The notes under the pieces: model-generated | What the model saw: only the letters and a program-made list of their open reading frames with translations | Told to the model about the DNA's origin: nothing | The model's database searches: none | From: JAAFHI01 sp039793685 | GTDB lineage: Bacteria; Acidobacteriota; Blastocatellia; Chloracidobacteriales; Chloracidobacteriaceae | Direction of reading: 5' to 3' | DNA: 64,000 nt | Assembly: GCA_039793685.1 (NCBI GenBank) | Contig: JBDRAL010000086.1 | Location: forward strand, 258,360 to 322,359 | Position numbers and translations under genes: made by a program | In this document: positions 49,841 through 57,500 of the stretch, one piece after another | Layout: the number at the start of each line of letters is the position of its first letter | How positions within the stretch are numbered: position 1 is the first letter of the stretch

Positions 49841-51427
49841 TTAAAACACCACCGATTCCTGATATTCGCCGAACACCTTCCGCAGCCGGTCGGAGATTTC
49901 GCCGACCGTGGCGTATTTCTCGACCGCGTCGATGATGAGCGACATCAGGTTGTCGGTTCCCTTCGCGGCGGTCTCGATAGCAGCGAGGGCGGCGGCCACC
50001 GCGTCGTTGTCGCGGCGCGCCCGCATGGCCCGCAACCGGGCCACCTGCGCGCGTTCGAGTTCAGGGTCGATCTTCAAAATCGGAATCGCGTTTTCTTCCT
50101 CGACCTGAAAACGGTTCACGCCGACCACCACGGCTTCATCGGCCTCGACCGCGCGCTGGAAGTCGTAGGCCGCCTGCTGGATTTCCCGCTGCGGGAAGCC
50201 CTGCTCGATGGCTGACAGCATCCCGCCGAGCTTGTCGATTTTCTCGATGTAGGTGGTCGCCTGCTTTTCAAGTTCATCGGTCAGGTGTTCGACCAGATAG
50301 GAACCGCCGAAGGGATCGGTCACGTCGGCGACGCCCGATTCGTACGCGATGACCTGCTGCGTCCGCAGCGCGACGCGAGCCGCGTCAGCGGTGGGCAGGC
50401 CGAGCGCTTCGTCCTTGCTGTTGGTGTGGAGCGACTGCGTGCCGCCGAGGACCGCCGCGAGCGCCTGAATGGTCGTCCGGACGATGTTCACCTCCGGCTG
50501 TTGAGCCGTCAGCGTACTTCCCGCCGTCTGGGTATGAAACCGCAGCAGCAGCGCCTTCGGATTCGTCGCCCCGAAGCGGTCCTTCATCAGCTTCGCCCAC
50601 AACCGCCGGGCGGCGCGGAATTTCGCGACTTCTTCAAGCAAATTGTTGTGCGCGTTGAAGAAAAACGACAGCCGGGGGCCGAATTCGTTGACGTCCAGCC
50701 CGGTCGCCATCGCCGCCTCGACGTAGGCGATGCCGTCCGCCAGCGTGAAGGCGATTTCCTGCGCCGCCGTCGAACCGGCCTCGCGGATGTGGTAGCCCGA
50801 AATCGAAATCGTGTTCCAGTTCGGGACGTTTTTCGCGCAGTAGCTGAACAGGTCCGTGATGAGCCGCAGGGACGGACGCGGCGGGTAGATGTAGGTTCCG
50901 CGGGCGATGTATTCCTTCAGAATGTCGTTCTGGACCGTCCCGTTGAGCTGGTCCTCCGAGACGCCCTGCTTGCGTCCGACCGCAATGTAGAGCGCGAGCA
51001 GCACCGGCGCGGTCGCGTTGATCGTCATCGAGGTCGAAACCTTGTCGAGCGGAATGCCGTCGAACAGCGTTTCCATGTCTTCGAGCGAATCAATCGCCAC
51101 CCCGACCTTCCCGACTTCACCCATCGCGAGCGGCGAGTCGGAATCCATCCCGATCTGCGTCGGCAGGTCGAAGGCGACCGACAGCCCGGTCGTGCCCTGT
51201 TCCAGCAGGTAGCGGTAGCGCTTGTTGGACTCGGCGGCGGTGGCGAAACCGGCGTACTGCCGCATGGTCCAGAGTTTTGTACGGTAGAGCGATGAAAAAA
51301 TGCCCCGGGTGTATGGGTACGCCCCTGGTTTTTCATCCGTCGGAGCCGGCGCGTCCGCCGGAGTGTAAAAGGGGTTGAGTTCGATGCCGGAGGTGGTCTT
51401 GCGGCCTTTTTCGGTCGGTTTCGTCAT
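49841..51427 (-). CDS. Methylmalonyl-CoA mutase large subunit, without B12 domain
   Basis: This 528-residue protein starts MTKPTEKGRKTTSGIELNPF. The substrate-binding TIM barrel is complete, with LWTMRQYAGFATAAESNKRY (active-site Tyr), SVAFDLPTQIGMDSD, YIYPPRPSLRLITD (Arg), and ISISGYHIREAGSTAAQEIA (His). Members move a carbonyl-CoA group, interconverting methylmalonyl- and succinyl-CoA with adenosylcobalamin. The B12-binding domain present in one-chain mutases is missing, so a separate small subunit must exist; it is not in this window. A divergent GGDEF gene lies 170 bp away. Isobutyryl- or ethylmalonyl-type specificity is possible. Confidence 0.93.
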   Translation of the reverse strand: MTKPTEKGRKTTSGIELNPFYTPADAPAPTDEKPGAYPYTRGIFSSLYRTKLWTMRQYAGFATAAESNKRYRYLLEQGTTGLSVAFDLPTQIGMDSDSPLAMGEVGKVGVAIDSLEDMETLFDGIPLDKVSTSMTINATAPVLLALYIAVGRKQGVSEDQLNGTVQNDILKEYIARGTYIYPPRPSLRLITDLFSYCAKNVPNWNTISISGYHIREAGSTAAQEIAFTLADGIAYVEAAMATGLDVNEFGPRLSFFFNAHNNLLEEVAKFRAARRLWAKLMKDRFGATNPKALLLRFHTQTAGSTLTAQQPEVNIVRTTIQALAAVLGGTQSLHTNSKDEALGLPTADAARVALRTQQVIAYESGVADVTDPFGGSYLVEHLTDELEKQATTYIEKIDKLGGMLSAIEQGFPQREIQQAAYDFQRAVEADEAVVVGVNRFQVEEENAIPILKIDPELERAQVARLRAMRARRDNDAVAAALAAIETAAKGTDNLMSLIIDAVEKYATVGEISDRLRKVFGEYQESVVF

Positions 51428-51597
51428 GGCGTTCGGCGTTTTCGGAAAAAACGGAAAAATTTCGAAAATGGAGGATTTGAGTTTTCCCAAAATAAACGAG
51501 GTCGGGCCGGAACGCGATACCTTCGCTTTGCAGGTTTCCGGCCATTTGGTACATTCGGAAAAATCCGCATGAAATTACCGCCCCACCTCAGGCATGT

Positions 51598-53541
51598 ATG
51601 GCTTACCGCCTCGAACGAACCCGGTTCGGCCTTCCCTATCTTCTCTTGATCGGGGTGCTCGGCGTCGGCTTTCTGAGCCTGGTTTGGGTTTCGTTTCTAT
51701 CGAGCCAGTTCACGCCGGGAAAATTTCTCTACCAGCTCAATGGAATCAATGCCCTCGGCGCATCGGTTTTCCTGCTTCTGATGATGCTGTGCGTTTTCCT
51801 GCGCTACCGGCCGGAGCATGAAAATACCATCGCGGCCGAGGACGGACTGTGCCTTGCGGTGGTGCTGGTGTTCCCGACCGAGATTTCGGTCAGCATTCTG
51901 GGTGTCGCCGCGATGCTCAATACCATGAGCCAACTTGTCGAACAACGGCAGCGAGGACTCGAAATCGGCGCGTGGTACACAATCATCCTTGAGGTTTTGT
52001 ATCAGGGCGGCAGCCTCGCCTTCATCGGGCTGACCGGAAGTACCGTCGAAAAATTCTTTTACCGTCAGGAATGGCATCCGACGGGTTCGTTTTCCCTCTC
52101 GGAAGTCCTGATCATCCCGGCCATTTACCTGTCCATCCTGCTGATCAGACTCGGAATCGCGTTTCTCTACCTCTGGTCGCGAGGCATGGCCCTGCCAACG
52201 TTCGTTCGCGAAGTTCGCGGGGTGGATTCCCTCTCGGATTTTCTGACCGAACTTTCCACGGTGCTGCTGTGCCTTTCCCTCGCAGTCGTCTACCAGCGGA
52301 TGGAAATCCTGGTTTTTTTTGCGCTGTCCGGGGTTCTGCTCGCCATTGTCGCTCTGGTCGGAAAACAGATCCGGTCGTCCGATGAACTGCAACGCACCAT
52401 CGCGGAACTCAAAATTCTCAACGGGGTGGGCCGCGCACTCTCCGCCGCCGCACAGACGCGCCAGGAACTTCTGAAAACGCTTTATCAGGAAGGGAAGGAA
52501 CTGTTCGGGGCCGATTCGCTCGCGGTCTACATGCTCCCCGGCGATGAAGTCATCGGCGAGGATAAAACGCTCCGGCTGGAAACCACCGGACTCCAGCGCT
52601 GGACCCGCCCCGAGCGCCGGGGGAAAAAACCCGAATTCGGGACGAGCGGCCGCTGGAATCTGAGAAGCAGCAGCAGTCACCCCTCGTTCAATCCTGACGA
52701 ACTCGACCAGCCCGAGGAAAACGCCATCGGGCTGGCCGAATGGTGTCTTCGCAACCGCCGCCCCCTCCGGGTGGACAACATCCAGCGCGAATCCCGCTCC
52801 TATGGATACCACTGGCTGACCGAACAGCTTCCTTATCGGTCATGGCTTGGCGTTCCCCTCGAAGCCGATCGGAATCCGTTGGGCGTCATCAGCATCGCCA
52901 GTACCGAAGCCTCGGCATTTACCGAGCAGGACGAGGAAATGCTGCGCACGCTCGGCCAACAGGTCGTCAGCGCCCTCGAAAACGCCCGCCTGTTTGAACT
53001 GGCCACCATTGACGGCCTGACCCGTCTCCTCAATTCCCGTTACCTGCGCCAGAAACTGGCCGAGGAATTTGAACGAACCACCAAAAACCGGGGCCAACTC
53101 TCCGTGGTCATGGTGGATATCGACCACTTCAAAAAAATCAACGACACCCACGGTCATGAAGTCGGGAACGAAGTTCTCCAGCATCTCGCCATTCTTTTAC
53201 GGGGAAACCTTCGTGATTCGGATGTCGCGGGAAGGTACGGCGGGGAGGAATTCATGCTCATTCTTCCGAATACCCCGGCGGCAGCCGCCCATTTCGTCGC
53301 CGAACGCCTCCGCCGAACCATCGAGGAAACTCCCGCCGAAACCGACAGCGGCCTGATTCAGATTACGGCCAGCCTCGGAGTTGCAAACGTTCCCTCATCC
53401 GCGGTCCATGAACCCGATGCCCTCATCGAAATGGCTGACCGGGCGCTTTATGAGTCGAAACGCGCGGGGCGCAATCGCGTCACCCTCGCGAATCCCCTTC
53501 CCGAAGTCGAACGGCTGGGCACGCTCGGAACGGAAGAGTAA
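51598..53541 (+). CDS. Membrane GAF-GGDEF diguanylate cyclase
   Basis: This 647-residue protein has about seven N-terminal membrane helices (for example LPYLLLIGVLGVGFLSLVWV, VFLLLMMLCVFLRY, VLIIPAIYLSILLIRLGIAF), like a MASE-type sensor. A GAF domain follows (about 285-455, including WLGVPLEADRNPLGVISIAS). The GGDEF domain is at about 465-640 (DGLTRLLNSRYLRQKLAEEF, VDIDHFKKINDTHGHEVGNE, GRYGGEEFMLILPN), with GGEEF at 548-552. The GG(D/E)EF site suggests active cyclic-di-GMP synthesis from GTP. The sensor input is unknown. Confidence 0.93.
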   Translation: MAYRLERTRFGLPYLLLIGVLGVGFLSLVWVSFLSSQFTPGKFLYQLNGINALGASVFLLLMMLCVFLRYRPEHENTIAAEDGLCLAVVLVFPTEISVSILGVAAMLNTMSQLVEQRQRGLEIGAWYTIILEVLYQGGSLAFIGLTGSTVEKFFYRQEWHPTGSFSLSEVLIIPAIYLSILLIRLGIAFLYLWSRGMALPTFVREVRGVDSLSDFLTELSTVLLCLSLAVVYQRMEILVFFALSGVLLAIVALVGKQIRSSDELQRTIAELKILNGVGRALSAAAQTRQELLKTLYQEGKELFGADSLAVYMLPGDEVIGEDKTLRLETTGLQRWTRPERRGKKPEFGTSGRWNLRSSSSHPSFNPDELDQPEENAIGLAEWCLRNRRPLRVDNIQRESRSYGYHWLTEQLPYRSWLGVPLEADRNPLGVISIASTEASAFTEQDEEMLRTLGQQVVSALENARLFELATIDGLTRLLNSRYLRQKLAEEFERTTKNRGQLSVVMVDIDHFKKINDTHGHEVGNEVLQHLAILLRGNLRDSDVAGRYGGEEFMLILPNTPAAAAHFVAERLRRTIEETPAETDSGLIQITASLGVANVPSSAVHEPDALIEMADRALYESKRAGRNRVTLANPLPEVERLGTLGTEE

Positions 53542-53546
53542 GGGAC

Positions 53547-53615
53547 AATGCGGAATGCGGAATACAAAAAAACAATTCATTCATTCCGCATTCGATATTC
53601 GATATTCCGCATTCC
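53547..53615. repeat. Heptamer array with inverted arms (GGAATNN units)
   Basis: The left arm, 53547-53565, has AATGCGGAATGCGGAATAC. The right arm, 53583-53615, holds ATTCCGC, ATTCGAT, ATTCGAT, ATTCCGC, ATTCC. The units read GGAATGC/GGAATAT with a GGAAT-like core. It is located downstream of the GGDEF gene stop and upstream of the riboflavin synthase gene, and it could act as the GGDEF gene's terminator. Confidence 0.8.
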
Positions 53616-53719
53616 AAAAGCGGTTTTTTATTTCTCACGAAGTCCTTTAAGATGACCGACTTCCGGCGCTCCTACTCCCTCGCGCAGCCGGATTCATCCC
53701 GTCGAAATCCATTCCATCC

Positions 53720-54385
53720 ATGTTCACCGGCATTATCGAAGAACTCGGCACCATCCAGCGCATCACCCGTACCGCCGAAGGCGGCGTTATCGCGGTTTCC
53801 GCCAGAACCGTCCTCGAAGGTACTCGTCTCGGCGACAGCATCGCCGTCAACGGGGTCTGCCTGACGGCGACCACGCTTCCCGGCGGGGGGTTCACCGCCG
53901 ACATGTCGCAGGAAACCCTTGAAACATCGAGTCTTGCCAAAGCCCGCCCTGGCGACCGGGTCAACCTCGAACGGGCCGTCGCGGTCGGCCAGAGGATGGG
54001 CGGACACATCGTGCAGGGCCATGTGGATGCCGTCGGTGACTTCCGTTCGAAAAAACCGGCGGGCCGTTCCGTCGTGATGCGGTTCGGCTTTCCACCTGAA
54101 ATCGGGAAATACATCGCGATGAAGGGCAGCATCGCAGTGGACGGCGTCAGCCTGACCGTCGCGAACCTCGGCCCGGACTGGTTCGAAGTCGCGGTCATTC
54201 CCACCACCCTCACCTGGACCACCCTCGCCGAACTGGCACCCGGCGCGACCGTCAATCTCGAAACCGACGTGCTGGCCAAATACCTCGAACGCCTGCTGAC
54301 CGGACAAAAAGGAAAAAGCCCCTATGAAACGGACTCGGGGGCTTCCGGACTGACGGTGGAGCGGCTTCGCGAATTGGGGTACTAA
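53720..54385 (+). CDS. ribE: Riboflavin synthase alpha chain
   Basis: This 221-residue protein has two lumazine-binding barrels: MFTGIIEELGTIQRITRT, GDSIAVNGVCLTATTLPGGG, MSQETLETS and GGHIVQGHVDAVGDF for the first, then GSIAVDGVSLTVANLG and VNLETDVLAKYLERLL for the second. It converts two 6,7-dimethyl-8-ribityllumazine to riboflavin. Length and the MFTGIIEE start are normal. No FMN riboswitch consensus was seen in 53616-53719. It is the only riboflavin gene here. Confidence 0.97.
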   Translation: MFTGIIEELGTIQRITRTAEGGVIAVSARTVLEGTRLGDSIAVNGVCLTATTLPGGGFTADMSQETLETSSLAKARPGDRVNLERAVAVGQRMGGHIVQGHVDAVGDFRSKKPAGRSVVMRFGFPPEIGKYIAMKGSIAVDGVSLTVANLGPDWFEVAVIPTTLTWTTLAELAPGATVNLETDVLAKYLERLLTGQKGKSPYETDSGASGLTVERLRELGY

Positions 54386-54390
54386 AAAAA

Positions 54391-54443
54391 GTGGTTAGTG
54401 GTTAGTGGTTAGTGGTTAGTGGTTAGTGGTTAGTGGTTAGTGG
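54391..54443 (+). repeat. Heptamer array in one orientation (TGGTTAG units)
   Basis: About seven and a half near-identical copies of TGGTTAG (read as GTGGTTA) follow the riboflavin synthase stop after a short A-run. They belong to the same GTTAG family as the inverted-arm array at 40051. No inverted partner arm is visible before the next gene. The spacer to the end of the giant kinase gene (54444-54554) has no other gene. Confidence 0.92.
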
Positions 54444-54554
54444 TGAAACGGGGTGCGCTTGGCCGGGTTCCGGAAAATGAGCGGGGCGTTTCGGCCGTTT
54501 CGGATGCCGGAACTTTTGACGGTCAGTCATCGTACGCGCGCGATCCTATTTGTA

Positions 54555-57500
54555 TTATGTATTTTCCGGCGGGGTGCGGGTCAGGCCCACCAGGTCCGGC
54601 TCGCTTGAAAACACCGTCGGGATGAATGCCTCAAGCGGGGCGCGTCGGTCGAACGGCATGTCGGCGACGGCCGGAGGGAGACCTTCCAGAAGCTCCCGCA
54701 ACATTGCCGCCAGTTCGGCGGCGGAAGGCCGGTTATCGGGCGATTTTTCGAGTGTCCGGTCAATCAGCGCTTCGAGTTCGGGAGGCACCAGCGGATTCAG
54801 TTCCACCAGTCGCGGCGGGGTGTCGTTCATGTGCGACAACATCAACCCGACCAGTCCGCTCAGACTCTTTTCGAACGGGGGTCGCCCGGCGAACATTTCA
54901 TACAGCATCACTCCCACGCTGTAGACGTCGGACCGCCCATCGTACGACTTTGCCGACAATCGCTCCGGCGACATGTAAATCGGCGTTCCGATCAGGCTGT
55001 TGGTCGCCGTCAGTTGTTCAAGCTCCTCGCCGGTGTCATCCGAAACCATCTTGGCGATTCCGAAATCCACCACCTTGACCGTCTCGCCCAGAGGGGTGAG
55101 GTTGAGAAAAACATTGTCCGGCTTGACGTCGCGATGAATCACGTCGTGACGGTGGGCTTCCGCGAGGGCATCGCAAACCGGGAGGATGCGTTCGAGCGAT
55201 TTCCGGACCGTCGTCAGCCCGCCCCCGCGAAATTCCTCCGCCAGCGAGACGCCCCGGAGCAGTTCCATGACCAGATAGGCGATCCCCTGGGCCGAAATTC
55301 CCGAATCCAGCACCGAAATGATGTTCGGATGGGACAATCGGGCCACGGAAACGCCCTCGCGCTTGAAACGTTCGATGGCCTGCGCGTTGTCGTTGCCGGG
55401 TCGGGGCTTGAACACCTTGACCGCAATGGCCCGACCGAGGGTGAGATGGGTCGCCCGGAAGACGATTCCGAAACCGCCCTCGCCGATTTTTTCCTCCAGC
55501 CGATATTTGCCGTCCAGCACCGTTCCGGGAAGCGCGAGGGCGAGAGCGGAGAAAATCCGGTCGGCCTGCTGATGGGCGACGACCAGTTCCTGATGCTTGA
55601 GGTTGAGTTCCGAGATCTTGCGATCGAGTTCGGCATTTTTCCGCTCGGTTTCAGCCCGCGCGGCTTCAAGCTGATCGACGGTTTTGGCGAGTTCGGCATT
55701 GGCCTGCGACAGGGCGTCGGTCCGCTCGCGGACCTTCACTTCGAGATCTCCGTAAAGCCTTGCATTTTCGAGCGATACCGCAGCCTGCGCGGCGATGATG
55801 TCGAGCGCCTCGCGGCGGGCGGCGGTAAACACATTCGTCAGGGTGCGGTGTTCGAGATACAGAACCGCCACGGTTCGCCCCTGACGCTGGACGGGAAAAC
55901 ACCAGACCGCCCGGGGCCGGGCGGTTTCGAGGTAGGCATCCGCCGCAAATCGCCGGGACTGGGCCGCGTCCTCAAGCAAAACCGCTTCACCCGTCCGGAC
56001 CACAAAGTTCACGATGGCGCGTGACAGGAAGGCGGTTTCCGAAATCGGTTCGGAATGCAGGGTTCGATCACCCCCCGTTAAAACATCGCGCTGGGCCTCG
56101 ACCCGCCATTCTCCCCGCTGATCGGGCAGGGTCAGCGCGCCGCGTTGCGCTCCGGCGAGTTCGACGGCCGTTTTCAGAACCGCCGAAAGCAGGTTTTCCG
56201 TCACGATTTCCCCGGAAAGACTCTGGGCCGCCCGCATGACCGCGGCGTAATCGAGCGCGACGGAAGCATCCGATCCGGTTGTACCGGTGTTTTTCAAACT
56301 TCCCGTTTCGGTGGAATCGGGAGATTCGACCACGTTGGGACGCACCCCGAACCGAGCCTCGATGTCGGCGGCCTTGGCCATCGCCCCCCACCGGACGTAT
56401 CCGTGGCGGGCATCCCTCGCGTAAGGCAACGCCAGTTTCGGTTTTCCCAGTTCCAGAAAGAACGTGGCCGCACGTTCGTTGGCCAGCGCCTCGTCGTTCA
56501 GAAATCCGTTTTCGCGGGAAAGCGCAATCGCTCGGTCAAAAGCGTCGATGGCATCGCCTACATTCCCGACGACCCGCGCCCGTTCGGCTTCGACCAGCCA
56601 GTACAACTGGGCAAAGTTCATCGGAGCGTCGGTCGCCCATCGTTCCAGCCGGGTCTGGTTTTCGCCGACCCGAACCTGAACCCCTTCCGGAATCGTTTCC
56701 TCCGGAGCCGGAATCGAGAGCAACCCGATGGATTCGAGCGCCAGAAAACGGGGTTCAAGGCTGGTCGAGTACATCGTCCGGAAATTCTCGCGAACCAGCC
56801 CCGCACCCTCCCGAATCATTTCGGGACGGTTGAACAGAACTCCCAGATACAGGCGAAGAAATCCGATGACCGACAATGTCCCGTGATCGCCGAACCGCCT
56901 TGCCTCCGCCTCGATTCGCGGGCCGTCCGCAAAAATGCCATCCAGCCGGAAAGGCGTTTCAGATGGTCCGGCCAGATTCGCTCCGAACTGGCGCAGACAC
57001 CGGCAGGCCGCCAACTGCCGCTCATGACGGAGGGCTGTCAGCGCCGCCTCGTGGAGTTCGATTTCCGCGTTGAACAATCCCAGCGGAATGCCGATGGCAA
57101 GACGGGTCTTGATGTAATCGGTCAGGCAGACGGCGGCAAACTCGAACTCGCCCGTTTCCTTTCCCCGTTGAAATCCCTCCAGCAACTGGTCAAGCGTCTC
57201 GGCCAGGGGTACTTTCCAGACCCGCAGAAATCGGTTCACCACCAGAATGGTTCGCGGCAGAGTCGCCCGGGCCTCGGGCCGTTCGGCCAGTCGGAGGGCC
57301 AGATCGCCGAACCGGTTCGAACGGTCCACTTCCCCGAAGCGGCTGATCAGAAGCAACCCGAAACCGGCGTAGGCGCTGGAAGCAAGGGCATCGTTGCCCT
57401 TTTCAAGCAGCAGGCGGATGTGGGTCAGATTCAATACATCCATCATTTGCGGGGCGCCGAGGTAGGCCGCCAGTGCCAGCCGGTGAAAAATCCGCGAAAT

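Noticed and set aside
53542..53719. FMN riboswitch before ribE
   Set aside because: No RFN-like conserved helices or AGGG..CCC pattern seen; only a heptamer array is present.
54391..54443. Telomere-like repeat
   Set aside because: Located between genes in a bacterial chromosome; the GTTAG core is shared with other internal arrays, not with an end.
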